DNA of 64,000 bases from Paralichthys olivaceus (lineage: Eukaryota > Chordata > Actinopteri > Pleuronectiformes > Paralichthyidae). Where the stretch lies: positions 5,058,361 through 5,122,360 of the forward strand of contig NC_091097.1 of NCBI RefSeq assembly GCF_024713975.1, read 5' to 3'. Positions 11,501 to 21,900 of this stretch are shown here, piece after piece; positions within the stretch are counted from its first letter, which is position 1; the number at the start of each line of letters is the position of its first letter. The translations under genes were made by a program, and so were the position numbers. The notes beneath the pieces are model-generated. The model saw only the letters and a program-made list of their open reading frames with translations, was not told where the DNA came from and did not search any database.

Positions 11501-14500
11501 CAGCTCCCTGGCCTGAGGGACCAAGAAGCTTCCTCTCTTGGGGTGAAGCTGTAAAATGAGAACAATGTTGTGACTCAAAGTTCCTCGACCTGTACATCGC
11601 ACTCACAATGAGATCATTAATTATAGTTTCCCACCTTACATATAAAGGCCACCACCACAGACGTGTCTCTAGTCGTTGTTCGTCTTTCACCTACAAAATA
11701 TTAGAAACAAATAATGACATCGCTGAATTTATAATTAAACATCAGTTTGACGTTTTCTCTCAAGTGGCAATACCACCAAAACATGAAGTCAGTACGAGGG
11801 ATGGGTCATTTAATTTTAAGAATTTTACAAAATAAATGCACCAGAATTCCCAAAATGGCTGCCGTCTTTGTAGAATTATTGAGGTTATATATCAAGTAGT
11901 ATCTCTGCTTGAAATGTGCGTCCCTGGTCAGTACAAGATTTCAACACTGGGACCAGGAATCAGATTCCTTCCACTGCAAGGAAACACAAATGACATCACA
12001 CCTGTCTCTGACTGGCTGATGGACCACACGAATGGTCTCAGCACAAATGAAACACTGTCACTGTAGAATTACCTTTAAACTTTATTTACCTGTCATCAGG
12101 TAATAACTTTTTCCTTTTGGTATTTGTGTGAAATTAGGTTGAATGAAAAGGTGAAATGAACACTGATGGCCAAAACTGCCTCCGGGTTTGACTCGCCTGG
12201 ACTGCGTCGACCACCTCCACAGCTGTTTGAGTCGATGTTGTCTTTCATCGGAGAGCCAGGACTTCGAAAGGGGCTGCTCGACCTGGGGGACAGCCTTCTG
12301 CCAGGCCCCCCTGACTGAGCTACACAGTTAAGATGGAAAAAGAGTCAGGAACAATTTCAGTTGATAAGATTTAAAAGCAAAAAAAAAAAAAATTCTGAAG
12401 GACAAGGAGAACTCACCAAACACTGGCACTTGATAAACAGTCATTGTATCGTCTGAGTGCGCTTCGTCAGTGTACGGTCGAACGGCTGCAAGAACACGAA
12501 ACAGTCAATAATCAAAGTGATATCAAAAAATAATATTGATCTCATTCAGTTCAGCAAAGTCAACGTACACAGCTTGATGTCTTCCAGTGGTCCTGAGAAC
12601 GACTTGATGGCACTCACATAGTTCTCCTGTGATTAAAACAAGGAGAGACGGCAGATGTGTTGAATTTAAAACTCCTGCAGGTTTTGTTCATAAAGTACGA
12701 TTCAGTTTCTCACCAGCTGTGGAGGTCCAGAGAGGACACACTGAGGGACACCAGTGTCCTTCAAAGTTAAGATCATCCCTGCAGAAAAGACAGCAGACAC
12801 GGAGAAGTGTTCAGTTAAACAAATACCTCTTTAATTACTAGCAAAAAGTGACATGGTGTCTCATCCATTTACAATAACCTATAGAATAAAACATAAACAA
12901 CACAGCATTTGACTGAATTCTACAAATGGGCCAATATAATATAAATCTATGAATGCTACAATATTTCTTGACCGGTTCAAAATTCTTTGTTAGACTTTTT
13001 GTTTGCTATTATTTAAATCTGCTCATGTTGAATGTGATTAAGTCTCATAATTAAATTATTGAAATGGGTTCAACGTTCATCATTTGTTTTGATCATTTTG
13101 ATGATTTGTTACACATCTAAGTTGATGGCTTTGATTTAATTTATTTAATATTTTCTACGGTTCAAATTTTAATTTGTAGTAACTGGTTGTTTTAGCCACT
13201 TGGGGGCAGCAGAGACAAGCTGTGAACACAACGATCACCACATAAGTTGATGAGTCTCCAGTGTTTGCAAACCACATGAGTCACGTTTGTGTCCATCATT
13301 TGACTCCTTCAGCATTTTTAGCTGCTAAATGTTCCCCAGCTGCTCTCCACTTGTGTCTGTCTCATGTTTGTCAAGTTGTGGTCAACCAGGATTTTTCTAC
13401 AGGGCAAAAAAACTAAACAAACCAATTTTAATATTAAACAAATTATGCTAATTGTTGTTTTCTGTGTGAGGACTTTAGCTGAAAAACTGGATATAAACTG
13501 AACCAAAAAATATTAGTGGTTGTTCCTTAATTACTGCAATGCAACATATTGTTTTATCCATTCATAGTGTTCATAAGTGCTACAACTTCTGTGTATTCCC
13601 ATAATGCCCTCTTATAATTCATTGTGTGAACTGGATCACTAGTTCAATCTGGTACTACACTGCTTTGACATGTAACAGCTGGTGTTTAGCTTTAACAACA
13701 GTTTTAGTGTGTTAGTGTTTGGTCTGTGGTGATGCTGGTTGTAGTTTTCTCTCTGAAATTGTAAAAGTGACAGTAACTGAGCCACAGCGAGTTAAGACTC
13801 AGCCTGGAGAACCCTGGAGCTGCACAAAGAGCTGTTCATCTGTTATTCAAAGTTCAGTGAAGCTCAGTGCACAGAACCTGAACTCGAGGATCCATTATCA
13901 TTTCTGTTTACGTGATTGACAACGCTGCTACAGTGGTTGCCTCTTTATTAATAATATATAATATCAATAACTTGGATTTATATAGCGCCTTTCAAGAAAG
14001 CCAAGGACGCTTAACATTTGTCACAAGGGACAAAACCTTGAAAAAGGAAAAATGTTTATTAATATTAATATTGTCCGAATCGCACAAAAGTCAGCACTCC
14101 ATTTCCTAGAGCCTCTGACACAGTGTGAATATGATAGGATAAACAATGAGAGATATGTACAGGTATACACATACAAATTAAATTTAGAGAATTATTGATT
14201 GAATGTAATAATTATTATTGAATTATTGATTTATTCAAACATAATCTTTACCTTGATGTACTGTACTTTTGATACTACTTTCAAACAGGAACTGAAAAAA
14301 CAATTTCTCACTATCATTTTCACAGTTTATTGTAGAACATTAATAAACTCTTTAAAGTCATATAGAAATCCTGCAAAAGTATAAATATATTCAAATAATA
14401 TATGTGCCATGTCAAACTATATTTTTTGGGGAAGAAAAGCCCTAAAATTAAACTCTTACTCAGGATTTCTCTCAGCACCACCAACTCTGACCTTCAGCGT

Positions 14501-16645
14501 CCCTGACCAGAAAAAGAGTATGTCCCGACAGCTGAACGATGGACCCACACTCAGTGAAAACGTCTGTGAAGCTGCAGATTCAGCTGAAACGTGACCTCTG
14601 CAATTGCTACACTGACGTCACACTGGCATCTGATACTGATGTAAAACAATCGGTAATATCTAATTTAAATAAAATGCTACTCGAAACAGAGCGTGTACAA
14701 ACAGAGTGTTACCACCATCATCAATATCATGGATTATTTTTTTTACCTCCATTGTTATCAGACGACAGATGTTACTGACCTGATAAACCTCCCACGTTCT
14801 TCCAGCTCAGTCTGGTCAGGAAGATGTTGTCGAGCCGAGCAGCTCTGAGTCTGTCAGAGGAAAACACATGTTCAGCTTCTGTCTCTTAGTCCATGGACAC
14901 CATTAACATGTGTTTACACTGTGACGGACAAAGTGACTCACTTGTGTTCCTGCATGAGTCTCTGAGTTCCTTCACCACAGTTGAACAGGTACCTGCAGCA
15001 GAGGTAAAACAATATATTATAATGATAATATTTATTGTGAGCTCGAGAGGATAACACAGTGTCAGTTTTTTTATTTGCAATACTGGCTACTGGTCCTTTG
15101 TTTTCAAGCCCCTAAAACGGACACTATTGGAGACATGGCTGTTTCACTGTAAGTGAGTCAAATAAACTGTACATAGCTTATTAATGATTCGAAACCTCAT
15201 TTACTCGGGGAGCATCTTGCTTAGTTTTTAAAAAGAGTTGACTTCACAAGCATTAGTGGTGGAACTACTCATTTATTTACTTAAGGGACATTCTGTCACA
15301 AATCATCACTTCTGTTTCGCACCATCACTGACCTTAATGAAAATTTGGTAATATATTATAATAACTTCTTCAGTATCACAAAGATATTGTTCTCATGTTA
15401 TTTTAAAGCTCTTTTTCAGCTCCATAATTAACAGTCAGTTATCCTCAATGTCAAATAACAGCATTATGAATGATTAGAACAGTTTAAAACAAACAATATT
15501 TCAAAATTTTCACCTAAGTTGGTTGATAATGTCATCAAGACCTCCAGGAAGTTTGGTCTTTGATTTTTTGAGTCTTTGAGAATTCATTACTTATCTGAAG
15601 TTAAACCCCATCTCTAATTCTCAACAATGCTGTTTAAAAGAGCTTAAAATCCACATGAGAACCATTTGTCTGTGACCTAAACTGTTTTCAGACACAAGCT
15701 GCGGAAAAAGGTCTGGACGATTGGTGCCGAACTTTCTCCACACTCCAGACATCTTTCCGATTTGGCATCTTTACAGACCTCTTGTTTTTTGAGTTATACA
15801 TGAATCATGTGTTAGAAACATCATCAACACGCCCAGTCATTCTGCCATAATCCAGCTGTGTTCTCACATACAGCCCGTCTGGATAATTTCAGGGGAATAT
15901 CCAAAATTCAGTTCATGTCTGATGAACTCTCTGTAATGTAACTGTTGGTTGAGGTAAAGCTAGTTTATCACCATTATATATATAAGACTGGAATAAATTA
16001 TAATTTTCATTATGGATTCATCTGCTGATTATTTTCTTGAACAATACATCAATTGATCTTAAAATAATATAAGAGAAAGTTATGACTAGACTTTTAGGTA
16101 GTGTCTTTTCTTCTTTTTTCAAGTGCAGAATGTGATTTGATTTTGAGAACTTGATTAGAAGCCGGAGAAAGGTATTGGAGTAGAAAGCTGAACTTTCTCC
16201 TGGTGTAATTAAGTGTGTGGAAAATATGAAGTGTCCTGAAAACACGTTTAACATGTGGGTGGAGCTGATGATAGCCTGGATTGTACACATGTATATGAAA
16301 CCAGTACCTGTTGTACTCGGAGAAGACATAAAGAGACGCAGGGTTGTCTCTGCTCCCGGCACCGACCACCTGCACGTAGACGGTGGACGGTCCGTGAACG
16401 TCCCCCCGTCTGCTCCGGTTCTCCCTGGTTTTCAGTCTCCTCAGCGGCTCCTTCTGCTTCACTTTCTTCGGACCCAGCGGCTGCCCTGTCTCCGGGTTAT
16501 TACGGTCACCGTGACTGCTGCTGTTAGTCGCCATTGTTCGGAAAAACTCTGAGATATTTGGAGAATGGCGACGAGCTGCAGGGAGAGCTCTGCCTTTCAC
16601 AAACTCAACCGTCAAACACCTGAGGCTCAAACGAACCGTGTTCAT
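2962..16645 (-). CDS. elac2: elac2: zinc phosphodiesterase ELAC protein 2 (long-form RNase Z)
   Basis: Long-form tRNase Z cuts the 3' trailer from nuclear and mitochondrial precursor tRNAs. I joined 24 coding exons, the same number as I recall for human ELAC2, into about 870 residues (human 826). The amino half carries FNCGEG and LDNIFLTR typical of the inactive metallo-beta-lactamase-like domain. The carboxy half carries the catalytic motifs [31 protein letters not shown] (zinc ligands), [18 protein letters not shown] and [10 protein letters not shown]. The first ATG (16645) starts a basic, Arg-rich leader of mitochondrial type; a second in-frame ATG (16534, residue 38) would give a leaderless, presumably nuclear, form. 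Human ELAC2 uses a similar two-start arrangement. One junction (exon 7 to exon 8, near 12200-11690) is not resolved. The gene lies tail-to-head behind map2k4 on the same strand. Confidence 0.96.
5979..6049. repeat. 11-bp minisatellite (CAGTGTGTGTG)n, about six copies
   Basis: Six CAG triplets are spaced exactly 11 bases apart in a GT background, so the unit is 11 bp rather than a simple GT dinucleotide. It lies in the elac2 intron between exons 19 and 20. The unit is not a multiple of three, so all frames stay open and give a Val/Cys-rich shadow peptide without biological meaning. Confidence 0.9.
8760..8910. repeat. Dispersed repeat family C, 5' part
   Basis: Contains GATGGACAACATGACTGCTC, then GCCCCCTGGTGGCTGGCTGC and TGCCTCCTCTATGTTAATGG. 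Close matches lie at 29685-29740, 54450-54560 and 56320-56400. It sits in the elac2 intron between exons 13 and 14 and is immediately followed by a second, partly overlapping copy. Confidence 0.75.
9100..9480. repeat. Second family C copy, rearranged
   Basis: GTGAAGCCAAACCATCTT near 9150 matches the family C body. GTTTGTATCTGGGATAGTTT and AGGAAGTGGAGAAGC near 9370-9430 match the 3' end seen at 29895-29950. The central GTGGCTGGCTGC core is missing, so this is an internally deleted or scrambled copy in the same elac2 intron. Confidence 0.6.
9765..10020. repeat. Dispersed repeat family E
   Basis: Shares ATGTGAGAA-ACAGC, GTGTTGATGAC and the AAAACT...GGATG block with copies at about 24375-24720 and 39895-40215, and in reverse orientation at 15690-15930. 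It is in an elac2 intron. I cannot assign it to a named transposon family. Confidence 0.6.
10300..16645 (-). CDS. elac2: elac2 exons 1-13: leader, pseudo-MBL domain and linker
   Basis: Exon map, high to low: 1 16645-16308; 2 14992-14942; 3 14850-14780; 4 12778-12714; 5 12626-12569; 6 12485-12417; 7 about 12318-12200; 8 11690-11635; 9 11548-11490; 10 10993-10894; 11 10828-10716; 12 10627-10529; 13 10438-10300. The reading frame continues across all joins except 7/8. Landmarks: [12 protein letters not shown] (exon 1), [13 protein letters not shown] (exon 2), [14 protein letters not shown] (exon 3), VVAFICK (exon 8), [10 protein letters not shown] (exon 9), [16 protein letters not shown] (exon 13). 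Exon 7 encodes a Ser/Pro/Arg-rich, probably disordered linker ([14 protein letters not shown]), where the family is poorly conserved. Introns 1 and 3 (1.3 and 1.9 kb) hold most of the repeats. Confidence 0.9.
13719..13935. repeat. Dispersed repeat family I
   Basis: GTGGTGATGCTGGTTGTAG, TTTCTCTCTGAAA and the following 150 bases resemble 23835-24010 in map2k4 intron sequence, including the later GCTGCTACAG. Both copies carry an open frame with GCSFL, but the rest of the peptides differ, so this is shared ancestry of a repeat rather than a coding exon. Confidence 0.5.
13965..14110. repeat. Retroposon 3' tail, 'TTTATATAGCGCCTTTC' type
   Basis: GGATTTATATAGCGCCTTTC followed by a degenerate tail is the familiar end of a widespread teleost non-LTR/SINE class. 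Related fragments lie at 44190-44300, 50350-50470 and 63715-63790. Intron 3 of elac2. Confidence 0.55.
15690..15930. repeat. Dispersed repeat family E, reverse orientation
   Basis: CATCATCAACACGCCC, AGCTGTGTTCTCACAT and TTCATGTCTGATGAAC are reverse complements of blocks in the copies at 9765, 24375 and 39895. Located in elac2 intron 1. Confidence 0.5.
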
Positions 16646-16663
16646 AATAAAAACCAGGCTCAA

Positions 16664-16910
16664 GGTTTAAAGTATCATTCAGCATCTACAGGTTACAGTC
16701 TCAGTCACAGTCTGGACACGCATCTCTACTCGCTGCTTCTGGTGTTAGTGACAGAAAAGACGTTCAATGGACCTTTAGACGTTCACTGACACATGGGAGT
16801 CCTTTTCCGGCATCTAAAGATGACGTCAAACGCGTCTTATCGCTGATTGGTGTAGGGGATTGATCCGCAAAACGTGCGGACCAATCACAGCGGCTTTTGG
16901 GGGGGAAGAC
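16664..16910 (-). promoter_or_regulatory. elac2: elac2 promoter region with CRE and CCAAT sites
   Basis: Just upstream of the elac2 ATG the sequence contains TTCCGG (ETS-like) near 16805, TGACGTCA (perfect CRE) at 16821-16828, and ATTGG near 16846, which is CCAAT on the minus strand. A plus-strand CCAAT follows near 16881. No TATA box is seen. This fits a housekeeping promoter; the transcription start is not mapped. Confidence 0.55.
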
Positions 16911-18920
16911 TATGAGGGACAAAAAAATGACAGAAGTATAAATAAATAAATAAATAATAGAGTTTGTGATGAAAGGGCTATTTTTAAATGTCCACATTTA
17001 TTTTCTGTATAAATAATTAGATAAATAAATGTATAAAAACATATAAAAAAATAACCATTGCATCACATGCTGAATTATTTCTGTATGTATGTATTCATGT
17101 ATCAGTTATTTATTCAGTATTATATATTGTTTTGGTGGATATAACTTCTCATTATAAATAAACTACTACAAAATGAAACACCTAAAAAGATAATTACACA
17201 ATTTCTGAATCTGTTTTAAAATATCAATTATTGATCAAATTATCTCAAACATCACACACAGGCAATTATGACAGTGATTGATTTATGTCATAGCAGGAAT
17301 AGCAAAGGTTTTTGCTATTACTTGCCATAAGAATAACCATATTTTTAACAGTTATTTGATTTTCTATTTTTAATAAATTATTATTATTGTTTTCTTATCA
17401 TTATTCATTGAATTTACAATGGAACATACAATGAATTTAGGGTTATTTTTGGCCATCATTTACACAATTAATGCACTTATGTGAAGACTAAAAAGAATCA
17501 AAGGTAAATCTACTAAATTATAATATTTAATATCAAATTATCTGAAATGTTTGCAGTGGAAACATTGAAGCCCTGGTAGGTAAGCTAAAGTAAAACATTG
17601 TTAAGAAAAATTTGACTTGCATGTTGGTCATATACTGTACTTTATTGTTTGTGGATTATATTAGAGCTGCAATGATTAATTGACTGTATGGTCAATAAAG
17701 TAGAAATTAATCTGCAGCTTTTTTTGAATTTATTGTTTTAAAGATGATTAAACCTGAGAATAGAGTTTTTTCTTCTTCTTGTGATACAGGATATTTAAGG
17801 GAATCTCTTTGGGAAAATTATAATCTGGATATTTTAAACAACATTTTTCTACATTGTATAAATAGTGAATTGATAATACATAAAATATCAGCAGATTGTT
17901 AAGAGTACATACTTTTTAATGAAATAATTGTTAGTTGCAGCCCTACTTAACATCTTTATCAATATATTTTACACAAAGATAGTTCTTTATTTACGAGTTT
18001 TGTAGAATTCTTAATGTGTTCAAATGTTCATTTATGCATGTGCATATGCAAATTATGATTGAGAAGCCATGTAGATGATAGTTTATTTATATGTCCTTTG
18101 ATAACTGAATTTCTTATAGTTAACTGATTAAGAACTATTCATGGAATTCCAAAGTTAATCCCTCAAAACCAGAAGAGTGGAGGTTGAGGCAAAAGCTTTT
18201 TCAAAGCTTATAGATTTGAGCAAACTGGATACACACATACATCTGGTTCTATGGTTTATAAACTTGCACATACTGTATAATCCCAACATCAAAACAGAAT
18301 TCAGATTCACCAGACAAAACATTTTTGTCAAACGAAGAAAAAGAAGACGACATAAACACACATTTCCCTTCCACTCTCTTTATTCATATATCAGCATATC
18401 GTCCGTTGCACAGTGAGCACTGACTGTTATACAGGTCTAACATGATTCTGACCACCAACACTTTTACCTTTTTAAACTGCTTTACACCCAGAGAAGCAAA
18501 GTTCCATTAAGATACCAAACACAATGCTTTCATTCACGTACATGGAGGAAGTGGGACAATTCACAAAGAGCATGATTCCAGTATGTTGAAGAATCTCCAC
18601 GTCAGAAACTCCACATGATTTTGGTTTCTATAAATACAAGTTCCAGGCTGTTTTTTTGTTTTTTTAATTACTACTAATCACCAAGATGCATCCATGATTG
18701 ACTGATTGATTCAGCTGCTATTATACTTACACTGTGCGTCATTGTGAACAAGAGAGAAACAGAGGTGTGTTAACGTTTATATATTATACAGACATAACTG
18801 AAATTTCCACCACTTTTGCTGCAAGTGGTGTTAATTTATCTTTTAGGCTTTACAATTCTCTTAACACTGCAATAAGGGACCAAGCAAATTTACATGAGGA
18901 TTTGTTTTGTTTACTTAATC
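16911..18920. other. AT-rich spacer between map2k4 3' end and elac2 promoter
   Basis: Two kilobases of very AT-rich sequence with AAAT repeats near 16940-16957 and no exon I can recognise on either strand. Part is likely map2k4 3' UTR if polyadenylation is distal; plus-strand TTTATT (AATAAA on minus) occurs near 18379, for example. Confidence 0.5.
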
Positions 18921-18950
18921 TTTTTTTTTTTTTTTTTCAATGTCTTTATT
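18921..18950 (-). terminator. map2k4: Proximal map2k4 polyadenylation signal followed by a genomic A17 tract
   Basis: Read on the minus strand, AATAAA at 18950-18945 lies 42 nt after the map2k4 stop. A run of about 17 A follows within ten bases. Such a short 3' UTR would be unusual for map2k4. The A tract could instead be a low-complexity run that would mis-prime oligo-dT, so distal signals may be the real ones. Confidence 0.35.
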
Positions 18951-18991
18951 GTTGCAGACTGGTGTATGTTTATTCATATATTTTTGTGCTT

Positions 18992-21900
18992 TTAGTCCAT
19001 ATACATGGGGGAGCTGGGAGATGCTGGCATCTGATCCAGGAGCCTGCAGACGTAACCGGCAACATCGACCGAACGCTCCTCGTACATCTGAATGAACGCG
19101 TCTCTCTGGAAAGAAAAAATGTCAATTTATTTATTATATTAATACAAACTCCTACAAAATAACTCTTGAGATGAAATGCTCTGCAAAAACATGTTAAGAC
19201 CAGAGTTACTGCCCTGTGGTTGTGGTATGCCTCCATCTATGAGGTTTCAGTCTTTGTATATATATTTTTTTCTAGACTTGGATGAAGTCACCACTGACAT
19301 CTTATGAGTTCATCTCTGACTAACTTCTACATATTGAACCTTTGTGGGCCATTATGATGACCCAGATATGAGCACTTGCTGTTACTGGTGCAGAGGAATC
19401 AGATAACAACAATACAGCTCAATATCATGTGTTATTATAATTCTGTGCATTCATTATTTTGATCATTACTTTTATTATTTCATGTACACTTAAATGCCAC
19501 TTCTAGTAATATGACATACAGTATTATATTAATATTACTTAGTTAGAGCCAATACTACATTTTCTATAGTTATTTCATTCTTTTAACTTATCTTACTTGT
19601 GTTCTTTTCCATTTAGGGCTCTGGTTTTCTTGCATTTACTCTTCATACACTTGATATTTTTTAAACTTCACTTGATTTTTATTCTTTGTTACTGTATCAT
19701 AGAAGTAACATCTAGCTCAAGAATGTCTTTAGAGATTCTTAATATGTTGTGAACCCTTCATTTTGTATTTTATAAGTGATACAGAGAGGGTTGTAGATGT
19801 CATGATGACTCGACATGAACTCACCAGTAGCTCTTTGTACTTTGGCCTTTTCGACTCATCCTTTGTAAGGCTAGAAAAGAAAAGATAAAAAAGGAAGACA
19901 TTAGAATAGCTTTAAAAGATCGGAGGATGCAGTTGAGACAAGTGTCCACCAGGGAAGGATCAGTATGGAACAGAAATTTCTAGCTGAATCAATTTTCTGA
20001 TACAGTATGAGAACATCACAGACATTCAAATTGGACCCTTTCCCATGGCACTATGGCAAAATGCAGCAGGATAAATTCCCGGCAGTCTTTGCTCACCACA
20101 AGTTGACAAAGGCGATGAACGTGGGTGAGAAGCGCCTCTCCTCCGAGTTGCTGAGCTGTGGAGGGTCTCCTCTCACCACCTGGGTCAACTGGTCAAACAC
20201 ACTGTTCCATTTTGGGTAGGGAAACCGTCCTGTGGCCAGCTCGTACTGAAAAACATATATTTTATACACAGATATCAGTTCTGTTGAATTCTAAATCCCC
20301 CACAACCTTGATAATGTTAAATATTCAATATATACAAATATGATTTAAAATCTGGTGCTTTTGTAGGTAAGTTTCCCAAAAAATAGTCGAGTGGAAAATT
20401 GGGCATTAAATTGCAAATAATTCAAAGTTACTTTAATCTATACATTAAAATCAGTTTTCATACTTTAAAGATACATGGACATCAGAGCAACTGACTCACC
20501 AGTGTGATTCCCAAACTCCAAACATCTGAGCGGACGTCGTAGCCTTGCCTGGAGGCGCTGGGGTCTATTCTCTCTGGCTGGAAAAAAAAGAGATACAAAT
20601 GTGGGTCCAGAACCAGGAGTAAACAGCCAAACTTGATTTCAACTTTGTGGTGACGAGGATACAGTTTATGACAGAGGAAATATAAAGTCATAAGATCACA
20701 GATAAGTTCTCACGGCAGAATGATGAAATAAATTATGTTTAGATAGCACCAAGGCTTGTTTAACTCTGTCAAGCTGGCATCTTAGACTTTCAAACACATG
20801 AAATTGAAACTAGAATGGCACTCACAGTGGCAATACCTCCGCCAAGGCCCAACAATCTCCCCCTGAGAGTCTTTAACTAATGTACAAAACCAAAGGTCAT
20901 ACCATCCTTGTATTTTATTTATTATTTTAATTTGTATTTTCTGACTCCCTTAACTTATTTTAAAAAATATTTTTCATTTTTATTTCTTTTAATCTATTTT
21001 ATTTTGCTTAAAATTTGTTTGCTTTACGATTTTAAATTGATTTATTTAAATTTGTGTCTGTGTTGTTTTTAATGTCCCTGTACAGAACCTTGAATCTACC
21101 TCCATGTATGTAAAGTCCTTTCTAAATAAAATTTGCCTTGCCTTATGAAACCACATTTCAATTCACTTGATCCAGTTTTTGTTTAGATCTGCACAAAACT
21201 GCACACACCAATAAATATCAGTCCCCTAAACATGCCAGATTTTTTTTCTCAAGATCCAGAAATGATTCTCTGACAAATCAATGAAAATGTTGAATAACGT
21301 CACATCTCAGGATGTTAAAGTGGCAAAAGAAATCTTGTAGATGGCCCCTGATACCGATCGGCAGAAGTTCTTCTCCTTTCACCACATTTTGTGGTACACT
21401 GGGTTTTGCATAATCCTATTAACTAACAAACAAACAAACGTGATCAAAAACATAACCTCCTTAGCAGAGGCATCTCTCTCTCTCTCTCTCTCTCTCTGGT
21501 TGCTGTAAGTTTTGCAAACCACCAGATGTCACTGTGCCTGTTCAGTTTAAAGCCCTGAAGCTTCAAATCTTTTTCAGAACCCGCGTCACAAAGGAACTCA
21601 AACGTATGAGAAGTGGATGGAACTGCAACAAAAAAGAAAAAAGAAAAAAAGAAATGTTTTTAAACGCCTTTCTTACACTCTGAGATCATCAGAGGAAAAC
21701 AGGTGTTCATGAATGCGACAAACTCTCCAACCCCTCTGGAGAATACCATGGCAGCTCATCATCTCTGGGCATGTTTACACCTGCACGACGAGATGCCATC
21801 AGCTCTGGAGCTCACACATCGCTCTGCACGCTCCCTCATTCCTGCCTCTCAGGACTCTAAGCTTCTTACACGTCTGCCAGTTCTGTTCATTTACAACCTG

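Noticed and set aside
16217-16552. Plus-strand frames opposite elac2 exon 1
   Set aside because: Antisense shadow of a coding exon; no independent evidence.
16646-16663. Upstream extension of elac2 from 16663
   Set aside because: The codon at 16663 is TTG; the first ATG in this frame is at 16645, so the longer start has no support.
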